A stretch of 64,000 nucleotides of DNA from Eutreptiella sp. 'Long Island Sound 2002' (taxonomy: Eukaryota; Euglenozoa; Euglenophyceae; Eutreptiales; Eutreptiaceae), in the NCBI GenBank assembly GCA_964036045.1, contig OZ038383.1, positions 10,246,430-10,310,429 on the forward strand, written 5' to 3'. Numbering within the stretch: the stretch's first letter is position 1; every line of letters starts with the position of its first letter. The translations under genes and the position numbers were made by a program. Below, in pieces: positions 23,160 to 33,120 of the stretch. The notes under the pieces were generated by a model. The model saw only the letters and a list, made by a program, of their open reading frames with translations. It had not been told where the DNA came from and searched no databases.

Positions 23160-23985
23160 GACACAGTGCAGGGGGGGGGGGGATATGCGATTCGCATTTT
23201 TCCGCATTTTCCGCATTTTTTTTCGCATATTTTGGGCAGGTCCCTTAGTGTAATGTTCAAGAGGAAACATTCTAGTGGCATTGTCTTATAGTCAGTTAGT
23301 TGTGAAGAACAATGGGTTTTGTGGGCGCCAGAGGCGCTGGAGATTTTTTTTAGGCGGATGGCAGGGGGAAATTTTTTTGTTTGACCTTATGTGTCTATGC
23401 TCAAAATACTCAGAATTTTGTGGAGAATTCAAAAATGGACGAAAAACACAAAAAAGGACATTGACCCCGACCCGACCTCCGGGTCGGACCTTCGCTGATG
23501 GGAGCCTGAGTTGATGGGCAATTTTTTTTTGAAAATTTTTTCCCCAGTTGTGTATATTCAAAATGAACAGCGTGTCATGGGGATCATTTTGAGGTATGTA
23601 TGTTGGGGTATCCCCCCCCCCCCCCCGGGAGCCCGGCGGTTTGGGTCAATGGGGGAGCACCTGATGCGGCGCGGAGATTCAGTGGTCCTGACTAAGCAGC
23701 TGCAGCTTCTGCCCCTAGCGGTTTTGAGCCTAGTCCGTGATATTCTTGAGTTGAACTACTGCACTAAGTTGTTCCATCGAACCGTCCATGTTTTGAGCGC
23801 CCAATTGTGCAAGACGAGACGAAACATAGGGGTTTCGAGGGGCAAACACCATTCTAACAAAACCGCATTTTCTATCGCATTTTTTGGCCGCATTTTCCGC
23901 ATTTTTTCCGCATTTTCCCGCATTTTTTGCCAATCCCGGCGACCGCATTTCCCCCCCCCCCCCCCCTGCACAGTGTCAGCGTTGG
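23160..23985. repeat. Possible fold-back unit with G-run ends and CGCATTTT repeats
   Basis: The left end reads ACACAGTGCA then a G run; the right end reads a C run then TGCACAGTGT. They are inverted copies with one mismatch. Inside each end are short repeats of the form CCGCATTTT(T)n. Family A copy 2 lies in the middle, so this may be a nested insertion. Confidence 0.4.
23300..23648. repeat. Dispersed repeat family A, copy 2
   Basis: Second copy of the 2221-2611 repeat, same orientation, about 80-85% similar by eye, ending in the same C run and TTTGGGTCAA. Confidence 0.8.
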
Positions 23986-24154
23986 ACAACACGAAATGGA
24001 GCAGCTATTCTGGACTTTTAAGCTCAACAAGACGCAATGGTAGGTCTGGCGGTAGCGTTACGGGGCTGCACAATTAGCAGGCTTGCGGGGAAGTCAACAT
24101 CTTCTGGCTTGTGCTTGTGTCTACGCCGTAGGGGGGTGTCAAGTACCATGTTTT

Positions 24155-24824
24155 CAGGCTTCAGAAATACCCGGATCTGGAATGTTACCGTGCAGTTGTC
24201 GGAAATGGGCTGATTTAGGAAAAATGGGAGAAAATGGGGGAAAGTGTGGGAAATTTTGGATGCTGGATGGAAAAATGGGGAATTTTGTTCTAAAAAGGCC
24301 AAAAAAAACATGGTTTTGATGGGCAGCAAGGCTATGGTGGGGGTGCGGGTGCATTGGTGAAAGCTCCCCAAGGAAAATGGGGGAAAAGTGGGGGAAAGCG
24401 GGGGAAAATGGGGGAAAATGGGGAAGAGTGTGGGAAATTTTGGCTGCTCGATGGAAAAATGGGGAATTCGGGGGCTGAAAAGGTCAAAAATCATGGTTTT
24501 GATTGGCAACAAGGCTAAGCGGGGGGGGGATACATTGGCGAAAGCTACCAAGGAAAAATGCGGGAAAATAGGGGAAAATGGGGGGAAATAGGGAAACCAA
24601 ACCAGTCCACCCTAGCCCCGCGTTTTCTGTTATTTGCCCCCACCTCCCCCCATAACACTCCATCTCCCCCCATTTCCTCCCATTTCCCCCTCACCCCCCC
24701 CCCATTTCTCCCCATTTCCCCCAGTTTTCCCCGTTTCTCCTCCATTTTTCCTGGTACCTGATACATTATGGGTAGGTTGCTGGGTATATTGCCACCCACT
24801 TCGTCCGGGTACTTTTGAGGCCTG
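24155..24824. mobile_element. Fold-back/MITE-like element, copy A
   Basis: Begins CAGGCTTCAGAAATACCCG and ends CGGGTACTTTTGAGGCCTG, imperfect inverted repeats. The left half is a run of GGGGAAAATGGGG-type units; the right half is the complementary CCCCATTTTCCCC type, so the whole element can fold on itself. It is longer than copy B (55626-56072) because an internal block containing TTTTGATTGGCAACAAGGCT is duplicated. No transposase. Target duplications are not evident. Confidence 0.7.
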
Positions 24825-24899
24825 TGCTTGGACTGCCTCCTCCCCGAAGGGCAGGAAAACACTAGCAAACCCCTCGACACGTTGTGACATTGAAATTCT

Positions 24900-25390
24900 A
24901 CTCTAGGCCAACTTTACAAAGCTGTTGCCCAGCTGGGTGGGTGCTGGGCTTTGTTTGTGTGAAGACCTCACTCGTGCCACCTTGGTGCCAAACTGGACCG
25001 AAACTAAGATGTCCGTGGATGTCCCTAAATATTTTTTTTGCCTTTGTAGGCGCCCTCTTGATTTTGTTGCTACCATTGCCGCCATTGCATCGCCCTACGC
25101 GGCTATTGCCATGTCAGTATGTCTGCAACAAGAGGAACCAGTGGGGTGTGTGGCAGTGTAAGTTGTTCACTTTCGACATGCATTTCGACATGAAATAAAG
25201 AACATGGTGAAGTATTTTGGAGAGTATGCGAATGCTGCAAGGGTATTTGGTAGTGCATTGGCGGATGGTGGGGGTGAATTGGTGGGGGCCACAATATTCC
25301 CACTTGTTTCCACCCTGCTCCCCATGTTGGAGTTGTATGAAGGGTTGTAGCTCGACTTTGCCAACCAAATGTAGGTGTTGGGGGAATGTT
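24900..25390. other. Stretch without recognised features
   Basis: Lies between the fold-back element and the direct-repeat element. Short ORFs here carry no recognisable motif. Confidence 0.35.
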
Positions 25391-25549
25391 AGCGCGCCGG
25401 GCGCGCGCCGGGCATCTTTTTGGACCCGTGCCCCTCTAGTGGCCTTTTAGGGGGTGCTCTAAGGGGGCGCACTTCGCACAGTGCGGCTATTTGGGCGAGA
25501 CCCACACTTTGAGATACTAGGAGCATCATGGTGACCCCTAGCGTAGGTT

Positions 25550-25945
25550 TTGACTTCTGATTTTGTCTCCTTTGTTGGGGACCCCCGAGAATGCAGGGGT
25601 GACGTAGCATTTGTTTTGATTTGGGATGGGTATGGACCTTCTCGTACCCGAGGTGATTTCTTTGATTTTGAAGTTGGGGGCCATGATGGTGCATATAAAG
25701 GCCGGATTCATGTCATTGTGCCATTCATTGGAAGAAAGAATGGCACTTTGACAGCCCGCCAACAATGTTACAATGGGAATGCCATGCACGCAGTGCGCAC
25801 GCAGTGCGAAGTTTTGGATGTCGGCAAATACTCGAACCCTAGTTTTGGCCCCCTTTCACAAGTTTTTGGTTCCGTACCAGGGTTTTTTGGGTATCCCAAG
25901 CATTTAGGATGTGGCATATTTGAATTGTCAACCATTTCCCCCTAG
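25550..25945 (+). pseudogene. Element ORF fragment 1, unknown
   Basis: An open frame with segments VAFVLIWDGYGPSRTRGDFF and GRIHVIVPFIGRKNGTLTAR. It has no start context and is followed by stops before the next fragment. Function not assigned. Confidence 0.35.
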
Positions 25946-26401
25946 AAGAGGCCCATCGACAAAGTGTACACCGTCGACACGACCCGGATCTCGACGTCGT
26001 CATTGTCGACACTGCAGCGAGCTTGGTATCCGTAGAGGCAGTTCGATTCGCAGAGTACTCTTCCCGACAGTTTGATTCGCCTTGCAGAGTGCTCTTCCCG
26101 ACACATAGTATGTGCACCAAAACCTTGGTCGACTTCAAGGTGATTCTCGAACCGAGATGCTCAAGATCATCGATCGGTATGGCCACGTCCACGGCTGCAA
26201 AGAAGTCAACGTGGTCATCATCGCTCGAAGGCTCTCGATCGCCGATACTCGATGGTGGCGCGTCGACACCAGGACCGGACAGTTCTTCTTCGACGATGCT
26301 GTTGGTGATAACCACAACCAGAAGTATCGATGGACACCTGGCCAACCCTATGGTATTGACACCTTTCAGTCTTGCCCCTAGTAAACAGGTGACAGGTATT
26401 C

Positions 26402-26867
26402 TTGGGTGAGTATCCTAGCCTCTGTGTGCGCAATATGCACGCAGTGCGCACACAGTGCAAACACTTAGCCAATGATGTGCATGGGTGGTACAGGGCACAC
26501 ATTGAGCAGCAGTTTGCTCGGTTGTGGCATTGGGGTTTGGTTAGGAATATCTGGCGTGGCGGCCCCAATGAGTTGCACCAGCTAGTCCGCATTTTGTTGC
26601 ATTTCACACAGTTTTGCATCCGGAGGCAAATCCGTCACCCCCCCCTACGGACCATGGGAGCATGTCCCGCCTCAGGTTTGGACTGACCAAAGCAACTCGG
26701 CCGCCACGCAAGATGAGGCAGAGGATGAGGCAGAAGTGTGTGTGTTGTCTTGCCAACGGTGCTCCACCGTCGCAATTTGTGATGAGTGTAAGGAGCACTA
26801 TTGTAATGAATGTATTGACACCCACACTTGTGGGACCAATGTTGTTTGTCAATTACACTACAAATGA
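26402..26867 (+). pseudogene. Element ORF fragment 2 with Cys-rich (B-box-like) C-terminus, frame broken at a C run
   Basis: The first frame encodes DVHGWYRAHIEQQFARLWHW and VRNIWRGGPNELHQLVRILL. At an 8-C run (26638-26645) the frame shifts and continues YGPWEHVPPQVWTD, an acidic linker (EAEDEAEV) and a finger with spacing C-x2-C-x5-C-x2-C-x4-C-x2-C, ending TGA at 26865. The finger pattern resembles B-box/ZZ-type zinc sites. The related copy at 45600-45720 keeps a decayed version (ICGEC…YCVVCIEPC). Confidence 0.45.
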
Positions 26868-27030
26868 CAGCTGGAGTGGTTGAAGTCACAGATCCTGCCT
26901 TATTTTGCAACGTAGGGAAGGTGTGCAGTGCAATGTGGTCTACTTGGGGGGCTTCTCCATGGGAGGGTAAATCTGGGGCTGAAGTCGGGATAGTTAATAG
27001 AAAAGTAGCGCGCCGGGCGCGCGCCGGGCA

Positions 27031-27860
27031 AACATTCCCCCGTTGTGGGTCGATAAGTCGATTGACGGCGGCTTGGAGCACCGTATAGCAAGCTTGTGTG
27101 GTAGTGGACATGCATGTGTATACCCAGGCAACACGTGACAACAGGCGGTGAACCCACGTGACAGCAGGCGGTGAACCCACGTGTGGAGAAGTTGGTCTAG
27201 CATTTTGACGGGGCCCAAACTAATGCTCGAGCTACCCTAACCCTAAACTTGACCACCAGGATGCATGGGTCGGAGTGGGGACAGGGGGCCAACATTGATC
27301 ACACTGACAACCGAACTATTTGCATGGATGGACGCCAAGGCACAAGCGACCTAGGAAAGAATTTTTATGCTTCTTTGCACCACCCCCGCCATTATGCACA
27401 GGACCGACCTGCCCTTGTGGCGGCCCACTCAGAGGTGACCTCCAACATTATGTGGGATGGGATACCCGGAGTCTAAAGCAAGATACCCCAACAATGATGC
27501 CACCCAAGGCGTGTTTTAGTCCCGCTAATACCCTCGCGGGGCGCGCTGAGAAGGGGGGGGGGGGCAGAATGGGTTTTTGCAGTGGGGACGTCGGGTCCTT
27601 GAGAATTGAACCAACCCTTTAAGGGTATGCCATGAGTGGGGATAGGGGAGTGGGCGGGGTTTTTTTTTGTTATGGACGGCTCTTAAGCAGGTCTCTTTAG
27701 TACATCTTTTCAGGGGTCAATATTGGCTAATTATGTAGCCGTATTGAATACCTTCCATTGTGAAGACCCGAGAAAGCTGAGGTTGGCGAGGTGGTGCCTT
27801 GGTTGAACCCCCACCCCCCTCCTCTTCCCCGCTGGGTCTAGTGACTCTTTCTGAGTGTCT
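27031..27860. other. Stretch without recognised genes
   Basis: Contains a short tandem repeat (27128-27184), two CCCTAA units at 27235-27246 and a G run at about 27546-27557. Confidence 0.4.
27128..27184. repeat. 22-bp tandem repeat, 2.5 units
   Basis: CAGGCGGTGAACCCACGTG recurs with a 22-bp period. Confidence 0.85.
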
Positions 27861-27877
27861 ATTCTTTTGGTGTCTTC

Positions 27878-29471
27878 TTAACCGCGACCTCCACGACTCT
27901 TACCAGGGTTAGAGTTGGGTTCAGAAGACCTCCCTCCGGGAGACCTCTCAGCAGGAGTTTCCCATCGCAGATGCTTGCGCAGATATTTATCCATGTGGGA
28001 GTCATTCTCCCTTTCCATGGCTAACTCGATCACGAGATCAATCAGCTCATCATATGAGTGCGCCGCAGATTTCCTCTCGGACGTCTCCTTACAATTCTCC
28101 CAAGTCTTGGGAGGGATTTTTCCTGCAAGCCACAAATGGGGCTCAGTAGGTCCGTAGGAGGTGGGGTTCATCCGCCCCATCAACTCCTCAAGCTACGCCA
28201 CAAACTCAGAAATACGGGCAGCTGTGGGAAATTCAGGGAGTGCCGGTAACTCCCCGATTTTGGTACGGACGCTCAGGACTGTCTCATAGAATGGTTACAT
28301 CTGCTCCAGTCTTTTCAGGAAGTCGCCCCAGTTGGAGCTCTTCCTGATAGCGGTTTTCACTTGCCGCCGAAGAAATTTCTTTTTGCACGACTTCTTGATT
28401 ACCGTGCATTTTGTCTTTATGTCCGCGTGTTGTTGACCGGTGAGGAGTAGGAATTCGGAGAACTCCTCGGCCCATTCGCGCAGGTTTTTGGGATCGAACA
28501 CTGGGAGTTCGATCTGAAGGTTCGCCGTGGCGATGGCCTTCGTGCCCCTGCCCCATCCACCCGTACCACGTGTAGCATCTGTAAGGGGTGAGGGGTGTGT
28601 GATGCCCAATGGCGCCGGTGCAACTAGGCCATAGCTCTTCATCTCAGCCTCAGAGGTATCGCCTGCATTACAAACAGGCATAGTCCTCACACTAGGATGG
28701 AAAGGGCTAGGACAGGTGTCCATAGGACAGCTGCAAATGCCTCTGCAGCTCTTCACGTCCGTGGTCAGCAGTTCTACTCCAGGCGACATGGTAGGGGGGG
28801 GGCTTCTTCAGGTCAGACAGCCCCAACTTGGTTTTAAGTGCCGCAAACAAGGCACTCAGGTCTTGGTCCTCTTCACTGGCACCGAGGACCCTTGTGAGAA
28901 GCTCTATGGTCTCATCGAGACCTAGTTTTGGAGCCACCTCGTGTGGGGGAAACGCCCGCTCCACACACACCGGTTCGGGCACTTTCCTCATAGAGGGCGT
29001 GGGCGCCATGGATTCCTAGTCGGCGAACATTTCCGACGTGTTGATGAAGACGGCATCTTCCCCGTAAGGCATCTCGCAGTTTTCATCCCACGTCTTGATG
29101 GTCCCGACCACATCCTTTCCTCGCCACTCCTTCTCCTTCATTCTTGCCAATCTCTCATTTGCAAGATCAGGACGAGCTACCGAGGGAGAAAGGGAAGGGC
29201 ATTCGGACTTGGCAACCACGGAAGGCAAGGCTGCTGCCAAGGGATCCCTGCTCCCCAGCCTCTCGAGGTTCTCCAACGTCAAGGTTGGGGCCTCGGTATC
29301 TGTAGGGATGTCAGGGTTGATATATTCTCGCGCCCCTCTTGCTTCATGCTCCGTACGAGGGCCAGAATCTCGAGGAATGCCACTTGTAGATGATGGTCCG
29401 GTCGGTCCCAGATAACCAGTTTTTGACCTGGTGGTGATGGGCTCCGTCTTTGCACCGAGAGTGACAAACAT
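27878..29471 (-). pseudogene. Retrotransposon gag-like polyprotein, decayed
   Basis: About 530 codons on the minus strand. Order: an acidic/polar N-terminus from 29471, a leader with PKLGLDETIELLTRVLGASE, then the gag core with LPVFDPKNLREWAEEFSEFL, LLTGQQHADIKTKC and KSCKKKFLRRQVKTAIRKSS, then LWLAGKIPPKTWENCKETSE and YDELIDLVIELAMERENDSH. I associate this gag type with retrotransposons of dinoflagellate-lineage genomes (memory, not searched). Breaks: TAG at 29016-29018, a frameshift at the G9 run 28794-28802, TAA at 28295-28297 and TAG at 28193-28195, all in otherwise continuous frames. No protease, integrase or RT follows, so the element is truncated. Confidence 0.7.
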
Positions 29472-29890
29472 TTCACAATCTATGATGCAAGTGTTCTTCT
29501 CGTGCTGTAGCCTTCGTGGGTGTTGTCTCTGCTACTAGTTTATCCAATGCTTTGCGTGTTTCTTGTTTTTGTCAAACAAAACCACAGTGCTTTTCCCAAG
29601 TCAAAATTGAGGATCACAATGTATATGAGCAAGGGCACCAGAACACGAGATCGAATGAATTCAGGATAGTTTCCTTCAAAATCAAAGCATATGTAGCAAA
29701 GAGGGGCTGCAAATGAACAATGGGGGTTTAAATACACCTGCAGTTTTTCATAAGCAAAGCAGATGGTTTTAATGTGAAAACTAACAATAGTCTGGGCCCA
29801 CATATAGTCCCCCCTGCAGCCTGCGGCCATCTTTTTTTGCCTATGGCGCGTGGACCGAGAGGACGTGGACGGGGACGAGGGCGCGGGCAG
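29472..29890. other. Stretch between gag fragment and 87-bp repeats
   Basis: No gene recognised. A purine/GC-rich transition begins near 29840 (GGACGTGGACGGGGACGAGG), where the 87-bp array starts. Confidence 0.4.
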
Positions 29891-30238
29891 CACCCCAACC
29901 AAGAAGGGGTCACAACCTGCTCTGCCAAAAGGAAACCACATACGCCTGTACATATGGTTGTGCATTCGATAGTGGAACACCCCAACCAAGAAGGGGTCAC
30001 AACCTGCTCTGCCAAAAGGAAACCATATACGCCTGTACATATGGTTGTGCATTCGATAGTGGAGGACCCCAACCAAGAAGGGGACACAAAGTGTTCTGCC
30101 AAAAGGAAACCATATACGCCTGTACATATAGTTGTGCATTCGATAGTGGAGCACCCCAACCAAGAAGGGGACACAAACTGCTCTGCCAAAAGGAAACCAT
30201 ATACGCCTGTACATATGGTTGTGCATTTGATATTGGAG
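29891..30238 (+). repeat. 87-bp tandem repeat, four units, directly upstream of LINE-1
   Basis: Units start at 29891, 29978, 30065 and 30152, each 87 bp and over 90% alike (core CACCCCAACCAAGAAGGGG). Because 87 is 29 codons, both strands remain open, giving repeat peptides such as KRKPYTPVHMVVHSIVE on + and a longer minus ORF; neither has independent support. Placed immediately 5' of the GC-rich non-LTR element, so they may be its promoter monomers. Confidence 0.9.
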
Positions 30239-30557
30239 CACGCGGCCCCGGCCCCCCCGCCCCCCACCCCCACCTAGGACCAGCGGCGGCACCATGGCCT
30301 CGCCCTGGTTCACTAGTGGTACCGCCAGGCCGCCCTGGTGTTCCCCGACCCCCCACCTGCAGCAGGGATGGGCCAACACCGTCTGTGCCTTGGCCCCCCT
30401 CGTCGGGCTGCTCCCCGGGGTCCTGCGCCTCTAGGACCTCCTGGCGGGGGCCTGGAACGGGTGGTGGCACTGCGGTCACCGGCCCAAGGACAAGCGGGTC
30501 TGGCGGTCCGCCGTCCGGCGCCCGGGCGGCCCCGAGTTCGGGACCAAGGGGGCCACT

Positions 30558-31212
30558 GTGGGCCCCCGAGTCCTCTACGCGCGCGCCCCCCGGCCGGACC
30601 CCCGCAGCGGCCGCCGCCCCTACACATGGTGCTGGTACCTGGTGCCCATGTGGCGGGAGGAGACGGCCCAGCCGCTGTGGCGGCCGACCCGGCACGGCCG
30701 CGTGGAGCGCTGGGACGGCCCCCAAGCCTGCTGGCTCCTCCGCCCGCTCCGCCGTCTTACCCTCTTGGAGGGGGGTGACGGCCGTCGGCAGGCCCCACAC
30801 CATGGGGGTGGACTGGTGGGGCCAGGTGTGGGACATCGACCCTGTCCGCCAGCCCGCCCCCTACCCTGGGCCCGAGGCGGTGTGGTGAGACGTGGCCTAC
30901 GCGGTCCACGCCCTCCTCCCTCTGGTCACCGACGCGTGGTGGGCTGCCCTGCCCAAGCCGGGGGAGATCCGTGCCACGTCCCGGTGGCCCGACGTCCTCC
31001 GCCGTACTGAGCCGGGGCCTGACCGGGACCTCCTGCACGAGGTCTTCCAGGAAGCTCTCCGCCTCGCTGGGGACTGGGAGCAGGGCGGCCCCTCGCATGC
31101 GTGGCCGCCCCCCCTGCCGCTTGCCGGTGGCGGGACACCGCTTACCCCTACGCCGCCCCCTCCACCGCCCGGCGCGCCCACCATGGGGAGGCGACCGGGT
31201 CCGACTGCCTGA
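30558..31212 (+). pseudogene. LINE-1 ORF1-like remnants
   Basis: Two + frames have protein-like residues: 30558 onward (RPYTWCWYLVPMWREETAQP…) and about 30800-31212 (MGVDWWGQVWDIDPV, a TAG, then VAYAVHALLPLVTDAWWAAL and LLHEVFQEALRLAGDWEQGG). They precede the 2A-like motif, as an ORF1 product would. No CCHC or RRM was recognised. Confidence 0.4.
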
Positions 31213-31394
31213 CCATGGTGCTGTGGGACTGGGGTCAGAGATTAACCTGCAGGCATGCCTGGCTGCCCCTCTGTCCCCACCTCTTGCGCCCCCTGACCAT
31301 TGGCGGCTGAGTGTATGGGTGGGGTGGGTATTGCCCCCCCCCCCCCCGCTAGGGCCACCGAAGCTACACGCCCCCCCCCCCCCGATGCTGGGTC

Positions 31395-32204
31395 TTCCCC
31401 CCCCTCCTGTTGCTGCGGTGCGGGGACATAGAGCCCCATCCGGGGCCAATGCGCGTGGCACTGGCTAACGTCACGTCCCTGCGTCCGCACTGGCACACGG
31501 TCGCCGACTGGCGGGCGGACGTAGGGCTAATCTCCGATACCCGCCTCACGGCGGTAGCGCAGCAAGTGATGCGCGCCCAGGCAGGGGCCTCGGGTTGGCA
31601 AGCTTTCTGGGGGGCGCCCTTGGAATCCCAAGGCGGGGGCATCTGGGATGCCCAAGCCCGGGGGGGGGGGGGAATCCTGGTCCGCCAAGGCATCCCTGCC
31701 AGGCAAATCCTCCCCCCCAAGGGAGCGCCCCGGAACGAGGCGGGCGCCCTCGCCCAAACCCTGTGGCACTCCACCCGCTGGTGCCGTGTCTTGGTGGGCC
31801 TGGGGCGGGGGGCGGACTCCCTGCACGCCCAAGTGGCGTACGGCGTCTCGGCCCGGCCGGCCCTTAACCGGACTTTCTGGGACCACGCCACAGGATACGT
31901 GGCGCGTCTCGGGATGCCCCCCCAGCTGGTGGGGGGGGGGGATCTCAACTTTGACCCCGATTACCCGCTGCGGGCGCCGCCATCCGTCACGGCGTCCCTC
32001 CTGACCCGCCGGCTGGTGGGCGCGGACCTGGAGCCGGCGTCCGCCCTGGGGATGGACCTCCTCTGCTCAAACCAAGGCCCGGAGGGCACCCGCCCATCGC
32101 GCATTGACGGTTTGCTGGTCACCACACGGCTGGCGACGCTACTCCACACGGCGGAGCGGCTGCCGGGTGGGCCCATTCCGGGGCACATCCCCGGTACACC
32201 TTGA
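31395..32204 (+). pseudogene. LINE-1 2A-like motif and AP endonuclease domain
   Basis: LLLLRCGDIEPHPGP at 31404-31448 matches the 2A pattern D-(V/I)-E-x-N-P-G-P except His for Asn. The endonuclease follows: VALANVTSLRP (Asn motif), LISDTRLTA (Asp where Glu is usual), RVLVGLG, GGGDLNFDP (GDxN motif), SRIDGLLVT (Asp motif) and PIPGHIPG in place of SDHxP. The frame is lost near 32200, where HLDLHLRG continues in another frame. Probably nicked target DNA when active. Confidence 0.65.
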
Positions 32205-33120
32205 CCTCCACCTGCGGGGGGTGTCACAGCGGGTAATTAAGTTTGTCCGCCCCAAACCGGTTGTGCCGGCCCCGCGTGAGGAGCATGAACGACTCCTCTT
32301 TGTGCAGCGCCTTCTCGACGCGCTGGAGGCCGGGTGGCGGGCGGCCCTGTCCACCGGGGACGTGGAACGAGCCTGGGCTTTCTTGACCACGACCGCGGAG
32401 GAGACCCTCCTCGCCCTGGCCTGCCCGGACATCACCACGGACTCCCTCCCTGCCGGGGCCACACTCCCGCTGGCCCCCTCCCACCTCCCCCGCGGCACGG
32501 GTACCGACCAACTGCTCCGGGAGGTGCGCCTCTGCCCCAAGCAACGTCGGGACACCAGAGGTCCACTATCGTGCCCTGTGGCGCGCATCCAGGCGGCCCA
32601 GGGACCCCTCCGGGACGTCCTCCGCTGGCTGGAACGACCAGCGCGAGGCGCGGGTGCATTGCCGCACGGGTTACAACAGGCATGGGCGGCTCTCCGACGT
32701 CGCCTGGGCAGGCTCCGCGCGCTAGGCCCGGAATATGCGGGCTTGGAGCTCAACGGCTCGCACGACCGGCTTGCCCCGTTGGCGTCGCTCCGCCGCCTCC
32801 GCGCGACGCTGGCGGGAAAGGTCCGGGCCACGCTCCGGGCGGAGGACAAAGACCGCATCCACGAGTGGCGCGCCTGGCTGGAGGAGGCCTAGTCCTCTGA
32901 CTAGGGGCCCGTGTACCGGTGGCTGAAGGATGAATCCTACGCCCTGCCGATCACCTTCCTCTCCAGGCCGGATGGCACTGCCATGGCCAACCTGGCGGAG
33001 ATGGATGGCCTCCTGCAGGACGCTTGGCGCCCAATAAATCGCAAATATGCGACGGACCCAGAGCCGGACCCAGCGGCCTTCCTCCGCCGATATGGGCACC
33101 ATGTCGACGGGTCCCCATGA
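32200..33120 (+). pseudogene. LINE-1 linker between endonuclease and RT
   Basis: Arg/Leu-rich helical sequence: RLLDALEAGWRAAL…DVERAWAFLTTTAEETLLAL…EDKDRIHEWRAWLEEA. Two in-frame TAGs (32890, 32902) follow, then PVYRWLKDESYALPITFLSR. The frame shifts near 33110 into MIASRLDGPCLRKGL. The VYRWL…ESY segment recurs, from memory, in LINE polyproteins of dinoflagellate type. Confidence 0.55.

Larger units (their letters stand above)
25392..27030 (+). mobile_element. Element bounded by 23-bp GC-rich direct repeats, with degenerate coding content
   Basis: An identical 23-bp sequence beginning GCGCGCCGGGCGCGCGCCGG lies at 25392-25414 and 27008-27030 in the same orientation. Between them are protein-like + frames: 25550-25945; 26112-26381; 26402-26645 with a YRAHIEQQFARLWHW segment, reminiscent of the last catalytic Glu region of DDE transposases (weak); and a Cys-rich finger at 26751-26867. 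A shortened relative sits at 45531-45797. A transposon of uncertain class is the best reading. Confidence 0.55.

Noticed and set aside
27235-27246. CCCTAACCCTAA as telomeric repeat
   Set aside because: Only two units, inside repeat-rich internal DNA; too short to indicate a chromosome end or healed break.
29540-30379. 279-codon minus-strand ORF with repeats
   Set aside because: Kept open only because the 87-bp repeat is a multiple of three; no independent coding evidence.
32139-32858. 239-codon minus-strand ORF
   Set aside because: Antisense of the LINE-1 linker; Arg/Ser-rich shadow.
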